Source of the DNA: Spartobacteria bacterium
Lineage (GTDB): Bacteria > Verrucomicrobiota > Verrucomicrobiia > Chthoniobacterales > UBA10450
DNA: 64,000 bases
Reading direction: 5' to 3'
NCBI GenBank assembly: GCA_021325495.1
Contig: JAJPGZ010000009.1
Span: 124,001-188,000 of the forward strand
Positions 53,677 through 61,796 of the stretch are shown here, piece after piece; the stretch's first letter is position 1, and every line of letters begins with the position of its first letter. The notes under the pieces are model-generated. The model ran no database searches. It was not told the DNA's origin and worked only from the letters and a program-made list of their open reading frames with translations. Made by a program: the position numbers and the translations under genes.

Positions 53677-55239
53677 TCACCGCTTATTCGCAACTTGAAA
53701 CAATTTGGCCGTTCCATTTTGCAACACGAGCTTCAGGAATCGCGCTGCCTGTGACGGCGCTCGTTCCAAAGATCGACATAGTGGATTCGGAGGAACGCTC
53801 GTGCCTAACAAAGCCACCGAGTTAGCGATCACGCGGTCGCTGTCGTAAACGACGACCCAATCGAGATCGCGCCGCTGCAAAATTTCGCGCGCGCCTTCCG
53901 GGTCGTTAGCCAGAAAAAATCGCGCACTGTCCACGATGCCGTTGAGACTTTCATGCGAGCTGCCGGCGACTCCAGGTTGACCCGACCAATATGCGATCGG
54001 CGGCGACAACCACCACGGCGCGATGAATGCGTGCGTATCGCTCGACATCATGTTGAGCGACAACTCGCGCAGATCGACCGCTTCGCGTCGCGCTTCGATT
54101 CGTTTCGCCAAATCGCTTTCGTTAGGCCAAAGCCGCTCATCCCAATCGCGCAAGATCGGCAAGATCGACAGGGTGAACGCGAGGTACACGGCCGCGCCCG
54201 ATTTGATAGACTCAAGCAATTGCGGCAGCGCGATCGCGAAGATCGACACGAAAATGTAACTCCAGCGCGCCTGCCACATCGTTAGGCACAATGCGATGAC
54301 GAGCAGCGCGAGAATGAAAAGCGGCGGCTGAAGTTTCCGTCGATATGCGCGCCAAACCAAAACCGGAGCGATCAAAATCAGATAGCCGCACCAGCGAAAC
54401 CAAATTGAACTCGTTAGGGCAACGGGCGACATCTCGCCGATGGTGCGCGACCAATTCCGTTGCAATAATGTTTGCCGCAAGATCGACAATGACGGAACGC
54501 GTTGCTCGATCGCCAGCGCGAGCGCGATGATGGCAGCGAAAACAATCCATCCGACGCGTCGATCCTTCGCGAAAAGAAGATGTCGATCTTGCGCGACCAA
54601 CACCGCGCTTGTGCAAATGAAAAGCAAAAGCGGTTCGTAAGCCGAAACCCAAATCGCCAGCGCCCATGCCGCCGCTCCGACTACTCCCGACCACCTCGTT
54701 AGGCTTGACGGCTTTACGCCGTCAAGTCTAACGAGGTCGATTTCGGCACAGATGGCGATAAGAACGAGCACGACAACCAGCGATTGATGATCGGGCCGGC
54801 CAAGCTCGGTGGCATGGACGAGGATTGGACTGATCGCGTAGAGAATGAGCAGGACCCACCGGAACCGCATTCCGCGCGACCACCACCACAAAAACCAGCC
54901 GCCGAAGAGCGCGAGTAACGGCGAAATAAGCGCACCGGCGAGATCGATTGGATCAATCGCGAATGGCTTGAGCAAGATCGACAACGACAAAATCGCGTAA
55001 TCGAGGGGCGCGGTGGTGTGGGGTGTCGTTCCTTGCGGAAAATTTTCGAAGTTGTGATGACGCAGGACGAGTCCCGGATGTTGCGCGCACAAACGCACCC
55101 GCGTCATGCGCGCGTAGCAATCGGCATCGGTGAAATAGATTTTGTCGCCGATGAAAACGTCTTCGTAATTTGCGCAGCGGGTCGAAACGATGAGCGCGCT
55201 CAAAATTACGAGCTCGATGAGGAGGCGCGCGATTCGCAC
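53677..55239 (-). CDS. STT3-like integral membrane glycosyltransferase
   Basis: 520 residues from a GTG start, with a dozen or so hydrophobic helices. The first periplasmic loop has FTDADCYARM (Asp38 and Asp40), the acidic motif expected of GT-C enzymes, and LGRPDHQSL (147-155) recalls the second acidic/His motif of STT3/PglB oligosaccharyltransferases. A WWLSPP-x-YWSGQPG segment late in the protein is also PglB-like, though the canonical WWDYG is absent. Either protein glycosylation or polyprenyl-phosphate sugar transfer fits. Residues 168-182 are encoded by a palindrome (see 54693). Six genome-word copies occur in or beside it, one just upstream of the start (55240). Confidence 0.65.
   Translation of the reverse strand: MRIARLLIELVILSALIVSTRCANYEDVFIGDKIYFTDADCYARMTRVRLCAQHPGLVLRHHNFENFPQGTTPHTTAPLDYAILSLSILLKPFAIDPIDLAGALISPLLALFGGWFLWWWSRGMRFRWVLLILYAISPILVHATELGRPDHQSLVVVLVLIAICAEIDLVRLDGVKPSSLTRWSGVVGAAAWALAIWVSAYEPLLLFICTSAVLVAQDRHLLFAKDRRVGWIVFAAIIALALAIEQRVPSLSILRQTLLQRNWSRTIGEMSPVALTSSIWFRWCGYLILIAPVLVWRAYRRKLQPPLFILALLVIALCLTMWQARWSYIFVSIFAIALPQLLESIKSGAAVYLAFTLSILPILRDWDERLWPNESDLAKRIEARREAVDLRELSLNMMSSDTHAFIAPWWLSPPIAYWSGQPGVAGSSHESLNGIVDSARFFLANDPEGAREILQRRDLDWVVVYDSDRVIANSVALLGTSVPPNPLCRSLERAPSQAARFLKLVLQNGTAKLFQVANKR
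54693..54737. repeat. 45-base palindrome inserted in the STT3-like gene
   Basis: ACCTCGTTAGGCTTGACGGC (54693-54712) is repeated inverted at 54718-54737 with one mismatch, around loop TTTAC. Both arms carry the TCGTTAG word. The element is 45 bases, so the frame is kept and it encodes 15 residues in a loop between membrane helices. Confidence 0.85.
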
Positions 55240-55284
55240 AAGATCGACAATGACAAATCGCGACGGCGAAATCGAAAATGAAAT

Positions 55285-55358
<74 letters not shown>

Positions 55359-55362
55359 TGAG

Positions 55363-55734
55363 TTACTTGGTGCGATTGAGTAAGCCGCTAATCGTTTCCT
55401 GCAACTCGGTAATCGAGACCGGCTTCTTTATATAAGCGTCGCCGCAAACTTCGAGCGCTTGTTCCGCGGTCGCGACGTCAGCGTGGCCGGAGTAGTAAAC
55501 AATCGGCGCGCCTTCCTGGAGTTGGCGCAGTTGTTTGCACAGATCGATGCCGGTGCCGTCGGGCAATTTCACGTCGAGAATGCAGAGATCGAATTGAAAT
55601 TCTTTCGCCAGCTTAAGAGCTTCGGCGATGCTGCCGGCGGTCATGACGCGATAACCGAATTCCTGCAACGAGGCGGACATTAAGAGACGAATGTCCGGAT
55701 CATCGTCGACGTGCAGGATTTGGGCGCTCGGCAC
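55363..55734 (-). CDS. Single-domain response regulator
   Basis: 123 residues from a GTG at 55734, giving a bare receiver domain: acidic pocket HVDDDPD, phosphorylatable Asp54 in CILDVKLPDG, the Ser switch in VYYSGHAD and the Lys in YIKKP. The frame stays open to 55878, but that extension is made of tandem genome-word copies (reading CKIDICKID) and runs into the next gene, so I reject it. With no output domain it probably works by protein contact or in a phosphorelay. No kinase is adjacent; the nearest is at 45901. Confidence 0.85.
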   Translation of the reverse strand: MPSAQILHVDDDPDIRLLMSASLQEFGYRVMTAGSIAEALKLAKEFQFDLCILDVKLPDGTGIDLCKQLRQLQEGAPIVYYSGHADVATAEQALEVCGDAYIKKPVSITELQETISGLLNRTK

Positions 55735-55763
55735 AATCGGAAAATGGCATTGGCCTTCGACGA

Positions 55764-55788
55764 TGTCGATCTTGCAGATGTCGATCTT
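55764..55788. repeat. Tandem pair of the genome word
   Basis: TGTCGATCTT at 55764-55773 and 55779-55788, direct, 15 bases apart, between the response regulator and AsmA-like genes. The second copy overlaps the end of the AsmA-like gene. Confidence 0.85.
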
Positions 55789-56944
55789 ACAAATCTTCGA
55801 TCGCGTCGATGATTTTTGCGTCGGCGTGGTGGTCCTGCGCGGCGCGCAGCAATCGCGGCCGCAGATTATCGCGCACATCGTCGACCCGACCGCTCACGCT
55901 CACCGGTGTCCAGAGATAACCGTCGCGACTTGATTTAAAAACATCCTCGCGCGCTCCCGGAAATTTTTCGACAAGCTCGGGCACGAGGCCGAGCTCGAAC
56001 TCGCCATTGAGTTTGCCGTCTTGAAGAACGAATTCGCCGCGCACCGCGAAAAGCTGCTTCGCTTCGCCGGAAAAATTTTTCGCCGTCAACGTGTTCGCGT
56101 TCCAATCGAAGTCCGCTTTGACGTTGTCGATCTTTGCTTGCGCCAGCTCAGATCGCCCGGTGAGTTGCGCCACGCGCTGGAACGTCGGGACGTTTTTCAA
56201 AATCGCGTTCGCCATCACCACCGCGCCGGCCGCGTGAACATTTTGCGGTTGTTCGAAATTGATGCTGCCGGTGACTTCGATCGAATTCACATCACCGAAA
56301 CTGAGCGAAGCGCGGGCGATGCGAAGATTTGGTTTTGCGTAAGTGATCGTCGCGTCGAGGAGGAATGCTTCGGGAAAGCCGGCGAGACGGAACGTTCCGC
56401 CATCGCCCTTGATTATTAGTTCGCTATCGTGACGAGACGTCCTGACGTGAACATCGCGGAACTCGCCCGCATTCGCAGACCCGCTGCCGTAAAGAATCGT
56501 GGCGTGCCGAATGTTGACCTGATCTAACTCCGCTGTTCCACTGGTCGGCGGCGACAAGTCTGAAGTCGCGAACGACGTCCGATTGAGCTGCTGCATCGCA
56601 AAATCTCCAAACGCCGCTTGCACATCGGCGACCGTCACCTTGTCGATCTTCCAATCGTTGCGCCAAAGATCGACAATCGTTAGGGGCGCCGATACCTGCG
56701 ATAAGCGAATTTCGGCCGGCAAGGGCGCGTCGCGCGCCAGCACACCCGGTGCGGAAATTGTTAGGCCGTTCCAACGTAGTGGCGCAACCGCGGCGTTACA
56801 TTCAAAAAAATTCGCGAGCTCACCCGCGAGACGCGCGCGTACTCCGCGCGTCTTCATCACGCGCACCGCTCCGGCGTAGAGCGCGAACGCAACCAGAATC
56901 AGTAGGGCAACGAAGATGAAGAAACATCCCGTCGCGCGTTTCAC
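55787..56944 (-). CDS. AsmA-like envelope protein
   Basis: 385 residues from a GTG start. An N-terminal membrane helix (ATGCFFIFVALLILVAFALY) anchors a long beta-strand-rich region in the periplasm with alternating short strands (LTIVDLWRNDWKIDKVTV, LTAKNFSGEAKQLFAVRGEF), as in AsmA/TamB-like proteins that bridge membranes or move lipids. No specific family signature is certain. Inside the coding sequence an inverted pair of the genome word (56641-56650 and 56666-56675) encodes the NDWKIDK stretch. Confidence 0.6.
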   Translation of the reverse strand: MKRATGCFFIFVALLILVAFALYAGAVRVMKTRGVRARLAGELANFFECNAAVAPLRWNGLTISAPGVLARDAPLPAEIRLSQVSAPLTIVDLWRNDWKIDKVTVADVQAAFGDFAMQQLNRTSFATSDLSPPTSGTAELDQVNIRHATILYGSGSANAGEFRDVHVRTSRHDSELIIKGDGGTFRLAGFPEAFLLDATITYAKPNLRIARASLSFGDVNSIEVTGSINFEQPQNVHAAGAVVMANAILKNVPTFQRVAQLTGRSELAQAKIDNVKADFDWNANTLTAKNFSGEAKQLFAVRGEFVLQDGKLNGEFELGLVPELVEKFPGAREDVFKSSRDGYLWTPVSVSGRVDDVRDNLRPRLLRAAQDHHADAKIIDAIEDL

Positions 56945-56983
56945 ATCCGATTAACGCAAGATCGACAACGTCAGCCTAACAAA

Positions 56984-57379
56984 TCACTCGCGCGCCTTCT
57001 TCTTTTTGCCGTCGCGCTCGATCTGAATCTTGTCCACGACCATGTCGTTGCCCTCTTTCGCGTAGTGGACGCGCACCTTGCGGTCTTTTTTCATCTTCCG
57101 CTCGTTTACTTCTTTTCCCTTCGGATTGAGATAACGCACGCCTTTGCCGAGTTTGAATCGCATCGGCTCGGACGCACCGGTGTTAAGCACAATGTCTGCG
57201 CCGGGCACAAATTCCACGATCGTCCCCACCACTTCATTCGCATTTAGCGCGGTGTTGGTCGTCGCAGTCTGTTTGCTGGTGGTTGCTTTTGTTGGCGCGG
57301 GCGACGCGGACGGGCTCTGCGCGAAGCTGACCGCGATCATCGCTATAATCGTAGAGCTAAAAATCAAAAATGTTTTCAT
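56984..57379 (-). CDS. Small secreted protein of unknown function
   Basis: 131 residues from ATG 57379 (an upstream start at 57415 would spoil the signal peptide). MKTFLIFSSTIIAMIAVSFA is a signal peptide, followed by a Ser/Thr/Ala/Pro-rich linker and a compact beta-rich domain (GTIVEFVPGADIVLNTG, RFKLGKGVRYLNPKGKEV) with a very basic C-terminus. The domain could be a small SH3- or OB-like barrel. No family recognised. One genome word lies just before the AsmA-like gene (56958). Confidence 0.7.
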   Translation of the reverse strand: MKTFLIFSSTIIAMIAVSFAQSPSASPAPTKATTSKQTATTNTALNANEVVGTIVEFVPGADIVLNTGASEPMRFKLGKGVRYLNPKGKEVNERKMKKDRKVRVHYAKEGNDMVVDKIQIERDGKKKKARE

Positions 57380-57441
57380 CAAGTCTTCTGTTGTTCGACG
57401 TTGCGTTAGACGCAAGCGGAATCGCCTTGTTCAATCACGGC

Positions 57442-57894
57442 TCAGGCATCCTCGTTCAAGCGCTCGCGGAGATAGGCGTCGAAATCCGGCGCGTCTCCTT
57501 TTGTGAGGACGTGCTTGATCCAGGCCGCGCGCTCAAACGATTGCAAATGCAAATCCCAAACGCACACCGCAGAGTCGCTCGGCGCCGCGGGCGCCAGCGT
57601 TTGCGGATCGTTCGCGCGCGAAAGAAAAACGCGATGAAACAATTCGTTCTCGTTTCCCCAAAAATCGATAAAGACAAACGCGGCGTTGCGGCCGTCGTGC
57701 GCGCCGATGAAACCGACGCGGTAATTGTTCCCCTGCTCTTTCGCGAGTTGCTCCGTCGCCATCTTCTTCGCGGCTTCCAGTAATTCCGGTCGCGGCAATT
57801 CCTTCTTCCACGCGATGCCGTAAAGTTTCATGCGCCAGTCGCCGATGGTCACCAGTTCAATGAAGCGAAATGCGCGCGGCGCGTACGGTTCCAT
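57442..57894 (-). CDS. Conserved hypothetical protein
   Basis: 150 residues from ATG 57894, two bases after the PAP2 gene stop; the open frame extends upstream only as an Arg/His-rich shadow of that gene. The sequence is soluble and mixed alpha/beta (RFIELVTIGDWRMKLYGIAW, NNYRVGFIGAHDGRNAAFVF, DFWGNENELFHRVF). It is not assigned to a family by me. Close spacing suggests co-transcription with the PAP2 protein and the fumarylacetoacetase gene. Confidence 0.7.
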   Translation of the reverse strand: MEPYAPRAFRFIELVTIGDWRMKLYGIAWKKELPRPELLEAAKKMATEQLAKEQGNNYRVGFIGAHDGRNAAFVFIDFWGNENELFHRVFLSRANDPQTLAPAAPSDSAVCVWDLHLQSFERAAWIKHVLTKGDAPDFDAYLRERLNEDA

Positions 57895-57896
57895 TG

Positions 57897-58472
57897 TTAG
57901 ATCGACATCCACGCCGCGGCGATGCCGCCGAGCGTTCCCATCACGCCACCGACAATTGTTTCGGGCAAAGTGTGGCGCGCGAGAAACAACCGCGACCAAA
58001 ACACGAGCGCCGTCAGCATGAACGCGACGATTCCGCAAAAGACATTCACCCGAAACAAAATGGTCGTGCAGTAGCTCGCGAACATGGTGTGCAACGAAAG
58101 TTTGAAGCGCAGATTCGTGACTGCGGCGACGATGAGAAGCGCGAGCATGACAACGCCGCCGCGAAGAATGTAACGCGGCGCGTTCGCTAGCCACATTGCG
58201 ATTGTGCCCGCGGCCGAGAGCGGGATCGCGACCGGATAAAAACGTTTGCGCTCTTCGCGCGCGGACACATCGGCATCGCTCCATCGGCCCAAGCGCACGC
58301 CGAGAAAAAGCAACATCGCCATCGGCGCGATGACCGCGAGAAAAATAGTAAGCAAAAGCGTGAGCCCGCCTTGCTGGGTCGCCAGGACAATCGCGACGCT
58401 AATGGTGATGAACGCCAACGGATGTCCAATCCACGAAACAATCGTGGCCAAACGTCGTGCGAAGATCGACAT
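57897..58472 (-). CDS. PAP2-family membrane phosphatase-like protein
   Basis: 191 residues with six hydrophobic segments. Two partial PAP2 motifs show: SLHTMFASYC (the central H motif) and SRLFLARHTLPETIVGGVMG (SR-x5-H-x6-G), while the first KxxxxxxRP motif is degenerate (REERKRFYP). It may be a lipid phosphatase for undecaprenyl or phosphatidyl substrates, or an inactive relative. The first codons MSIF are formed by a genome word at 58462-58471. It follows fumarylacetoacetase by 10 bases. Confidence 0.7.
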   Translation of the reverse strand: MSIFARRLATIVSWIGHPLAFITISVAIVLATQQGGLTLLLTIFLAVIAPMAMLLFLGVRLGRWSDADVSAREERKRFYPVAIPLSAAGTIAMWLANAPRYILRGGVVMLALLIVAAVTNLRFKLSLHTMFASYCTTILFRVNVFCGIVAFMLTALVFWSRLFLARHTLPETIVGGVMGTLGGIAAAWMSI

Positions 58473-58482
58473 CTTCTTTTCG

Positions 58483-59724
58483 TTAGGCCGCAGGCAGGAT
58501 TTTGCCGGTCACTTCGCCGAAACCGACACGGTATCCATCGCCTTCGCACCAACCGGTGATGGAAAGCGTGTCGCCGTCCTCCAGCCATTTGCGCGATTCG
58601 CCGTTAGGCAGAGTCAGCGGATTGGCGCCGCGCCAGGTAAGCTCGAGCATGCAGCCGCGCGAATCTTCGGTCGCGCCGCTGATCGTTCCGCTCGCGAGCA
58701 AATCGCCCGGTTGCAGATTGCAGCCGTTCACGGTGTGATGCGCGAGCTGTTGCGCGATGCTCCAGTAAAGATTTTGGAAATTGGTTCGCGTAATCACATG
58801 TCGATCTTTCATCGATGCGGTCTGCAACGTTGCTTCCAGTTTGATGTCGAATGTGACGTCGTTAGGCGCGCGCAAATAATCCAGCGGCACCGGGTCCTGC
58901 TTCGGCAAAGATTTTCGGAACGGTTCCAGCGCATCGAGCGTCACCACCCACGGCGAAATGCTGGTCGCAAAATTTTTCGCGAGGAACGGACCGAGCGGCT
59001 GGTATTCCCACGCCTGAATGTCGCGCGCGCTCCAGTCGTTCATTAAAACGAAGCCGAAAATGTGATCGAGCGCATTGTCGATCTTGACGGGTTGGCCTAA
59101 CGGATTGCCGGGACCGATCAGAAACGCCATTTCCAATTCGTAGTCAAAACTTTTGCTGGGACCGAATGTGGGCGCGGTCGCGTCCGGCGCTTTTGTCTGG
59201 CCGCGCGGCCGGCGCACATCGGTCCCGCTCACGACGATGGAACTGGCGCGACCGTGATACGCGACCGGCAGCCATTTCCAGTTCGGCATGAGTGCGTTCT
59301 CCGGGCCGCGCAACATCGTACCGACGTTGTGCGCGTGATGATAGGACGAATAGAAATCGGTGTAGTCGCCAATGCGCACTGGAAGTTGCATCGTGACATC
59401 GCGCTGGCGGTGGAACACGCGTTCGCGAAGATCGACATCGTCGCGCAAGGTTGCTGTGTCGACGGCGAGAAGTTTTTGCAAGGTCGTGCGCACTTTCCGC
59501 CACGCCGGCCGGCCTAACGATAGGAACTCGTTCAGCGAATCGCGATCGAACGGCCCTTCGAGCAACCCTTTCGCCCCAAGCGCGGCAAGATCGACAACGT
59601 ACTCACCGAGCGCGACACCGATGCGCCCGTTCGATTCGTTAGGCGTTTTGAAAACGCCGAACGGCAAATTCTCCAGTGGAAAATGCGAATCGCGCGGGAC
59701 GTCGATGAAAGATTTCAGGGCCAT
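58483..59724 (-). CDS. fahA: Fumarylacetoacetase
   Basis: 413 residues, full length. Family landmarks are DYTDFYSSYHHAHNVG with the catalytic-site His, PVAYHGRASSIVVSGT, and LEMAFLIGPGNPLGQP to LMNDWSARDIQAWEY with metal-binding Glu and Asp residues. It hydrolyses fumarylacetoacetate to fumarate and acetoacetate in the last step of tyrosine breakdown. Homogentisate dioxygenase and the isomerase are not in the window. The gene sits 6 bases after a conserved hypothetical gene that may belong to the same operon. Confidence 0.95.
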   Translation of the reverse strand: MALKSFIDVPRDSHFPLENLPFGVFKTPNESNGRIGVALGEYVVDLAALGAKGLLEGPFDRDSLNEFLSLGRPAWRKVRTTLQKLLAVDTATLRDDVDLRERVFHRQRDVTMQLPVRIGDYTDFYSSYHHAHNVGTMLRGPENALMPNWKWLPVAYHGRASSIVVSGTDVRRPRGQTKAPDATAPTFGPSKSFDYELEMAFLIGPGNPLGQPVKIDNALDHIFGFVLMNDWSARDIQAWEYQPLGPFLAKNFATSISPWVVTLDALEPFRKSLPKQDPVPLDYLRAPNDVTFDIKLEATLQTASMKDRHVITRTNFQNLYWSIAQQLAHHTVNGCNLQPGDLLASGTISGATEDSRGCMLELTWRGANPLTLPNGESRKWLEDGDTLSITGWCEGDGYRVGFGEVTGKILPAA

Positions 59725-59730
59725 ATTTGA

Positions 59731-60582
59731 TTAAAGGAGGTTGAGCGCGCGCAAATCTTCGCGCGGCTCGTCGAAGCTGCAGCTGCCGAACGAAGTGACA
59801 AATTTTCGATGCGCTTCGATGCGGTCGATGTCGATCTTCCATTCGCGCCAGGCAAACGTTTTGTCGTCGAACGAAAACGATTTTGCGTCGTCGTCCTCGA
59901 GCATCGCAGTCGTCTGCGCCTCGTCCCAACTGTGCTCGAACGCGAACACGGCGGCGCCGAGGACATTGAGGAAGCCGTGCATTTTCGTTTTCACTTCGTC
60001 GCGGAACATTCGGATCGGATGATGAAGACCGGCGGTGAATTTGATCGGCACGCGATGTTTCGCAGCGGCGACGAGGACTTTTGCGATTTGCGCGGAAGTT
60101 GGAAAAGCATCCGCGGTCACACCACCAGTGCGCAACTTGAAACCGTCCTTGCCGATTTTTGTGATGGTAGGCGCGGGGCCTTCCCAAAATGTGCGCAAGT
60201 TCAAATCGATTCGCGGCACATCGCCAACCAGCGGCATCTCGAGCTGCTCGATTGAGACAAGATCGACATGTTCCTTTGCAAAGACGCGAATCGATTCGAC
60301 AACTTCTTGGATTTTCGCGGCGAATTCGTCAGCGGAATTGGTTTTCGGGCCGAGCGCAGAAATGCGCAGCGGATGTTTCGAATCGAACTCGGATAAATGC
60401 CCCGCCGCCTTTTCGAATTGCGCGACTGGCAGCACGAAGGTCGAGAGCATCCACGAATCGGCGTCGCGGACATAAGCGGCCTGTTTTTGGAGCGCGGTCT
60501 CGAGATCGAGCGCGCAGGGTGGAAACATCCCCGCGTAGTCGATCGAGCGGGTCAGTAAGGCGCGCAGGGCAGCCGACGGCAT
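59731..60582 (-). CDS. Conserved hypothetical protein upstream of fahA
   Basis: 283 residues from ATG 60582 (a further start at 60618 is possible). Soluble, with TIM-barrel-like alternation: SIDYAGMFPPC at the start, VSIEQLEMPLVGDV, FKLRTGGVTADAFPT, VPIKFTAGLHHPIR and GFLNVLGAAVFAFEH. The Lys/Gly-His-His segment around KFTAGLHHP looks like an active-site loop. I do not recognise the family. Being just ahead of fahA it might act in aromatic amino-acid breakdown, which is inference from position alone. Confidence 0.7.
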   Translation of the reverse strand: MPSAALRALLTRSIDYAGMFPPCALDLETALQKQAAYVRDADSWMLSTFVLPVAQFEKAAGHLSEFDSKHPLRISALGPKTNSADEFAAKIQEVVESIRVFAKEHVDLVSIEQLEMPLVGDVPRIDLNLRTFWEGPAPTITKIGKDGFKLRTGGVTADAFPTSAQIAKVLVAAAKHRVPIKFTAGLHHPIRMFRDEVKTKMHGFLNVLGAAVFAFEHSWDEAQTTAMLEDDDAKSFSFDDKTFAWREWKIDIDRIEAHRKFVTSFGSCSFDEPREDLRALNLL

Positions 60583-60638
60583 GGGCAACACTGAGCGCGC
60601 GATTGGGTTTGCCGTCAACCGGGGAGAGAGGCCTAACC

Positions 60639-61796
60639 ATGGCTCAAAATTTAGGCCAACTTGGTCTCGACTTTTTCTCGCAAACCGGCTACAAACCCCA
60701 ACTCGGAATGGAAAGCGCCGAGTCGGTTTCGCATGGCGAGTTATTGATGTGTTCCTGCGGGAGCGAGGAGTTTACTGCCCGGGACATCATCGATGCCGCA
60801 TTTTTTCGTGGAGATGTCGATCTTCCATGGGAGCAATTTTTGTATCGTTTAGCCGCGGCCGAGAGGGCAGAAGAGCTGGACCTCGAGCTGAACGAGGACG
60901 CTTTCGATGCGGCAGCGGAGCAATTTCGTTACGATCACGACCTGATCACAGCGGAGGAGACGGAGCAATGGCTCGGCGTGCGCGGATTGTCGCTGGAGAA
61001 TTTCAGCGAGTATTTCACGCGTCAGCAATGGGGCGCGGCGGAACTGGAGGATGTGAAGCCGCAAGAGATCAAATTTGAGGCCGCCCCGGCGGATTTGCGC
61101 GACACGTTTACGATTGATCTGATTTTGTCGAACCAACTGGATTGGCTGACGAATGCGCTGGCGTGGCGATTGGCGGCCCTATCGGCCGAGAAAGAGATCG
61201 CGCCCGACTTGGTCGCGGCACAGAAGAAAATTTTTCTCGAGCGTACCGGGATGGACGAGAAAGAAAGCGCGTCGTGGCTGGAAAAACTGGGACGCAATGC
61301 GGAATGGTTAGATCGACAATGCGCGCTGGAAGCGGCTTACCAGAAACGCTGCGGCGACGTCCTCGTGCCGAACGCGGCGCAACGCGAACTGTCGTCATTA
61401 CGATTGCCGCTGACGAAATTCGAGATCGAAGTGATGGAACTCGAATCGCGTGATGCTGCGCACGAAGCGCTTTTCTGTGTGCGGGAGGACGGAATGTCGA
61501 TGGAAGAAGTCGCGAGCGAAGGGCGTTATCCGTTTCGACGTTTGGAATTTATCCTCGAAGATATCGCGCCCGAAGTGCAGCAGAAATTCTTGAGCGTGAG
61601 CGCGGGCCAGGTGCTCGAGCCGATGGAGAAGAGCGACGGGTTCGATTTATGTCGCGTTGTGCGCAAAATTGAGCCACAAGCAGACGACCCGGCGATCCTG
61701 TCGCGCATCGAGCAACGTTTGCTGAATCGACATTTCGCCGAGCTCACAATTAAACATGTCGATCTTCGGTTAATGCCGTTGGCGGCCAGCGAATGA
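60639..61796 (+). CDS. PpiC/SurA-like peptide-maturation protein
   Basis: 385 residues from ATG 60639, with a strong ribosome site GGGGAGAG at 60621. Mostly helical and Glu-rich. The C-terminal part resembles parvulin-type prolyl isomerases and their flanks: AHEALFCVREDGMSMEEVAS, then GQVLEPMEKSDGFDLCRVVR and an IEQRLLNRHFAELTIKHVDL tail. No signal peptide is present, so it acts in the cytoplasm. The 4-base overlap with a C39-peptidase exporter gene suggests it escorts or matures the exported peptide. Such PpiC-like partners are known beside peptide-export ABC genes. The exact subfamily is uncertain. Confidence 0.7.
   Translation: MAQNLGQLGLDFFSQTGYKPQLGMESAESVSHGELLMCSCGSEEFTARDIIDAAFFRGDVDLPWEQFLYRLAAAERAEELDLELNEDAFDAAAEQFRYDHDLITAEETEQWLGVRGLSLENFSEYFTRQQWGAAELEDVKPQEIKFEAAPADLRDTFTIDLILSNQLDWLTNALAWRLAALSAEKEIAPDLVAAQKKIFLERTGMDEKESASWLEKLGRNAEWLDRQCALEAAYQKRCGDVLVPNAAQRELSSLRLPLTKFEIEVMELESRDAAHEALFCVREDGMSMEEVASEGRYPFRRLEFILEDIAPEVQQKFLSVSAGQVLEPMEKSDGFDLCRVVRKIEPQADDPAILSRIEQRLLNRHFAELTIKHVDLRLMPLAASE

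Noticed and set aside
57895-58284. Upstream extension of the 57442-57894 gene
   Set aside because: Arg/His-rich and entirely within the PAP2 gene.
60189-60638. Upstream extension of the PpiC-like gene
   Set aside because: It lies antisense to the hypothetical gene at 59731-60582; a strong ribosome site precedes ATG 60639.
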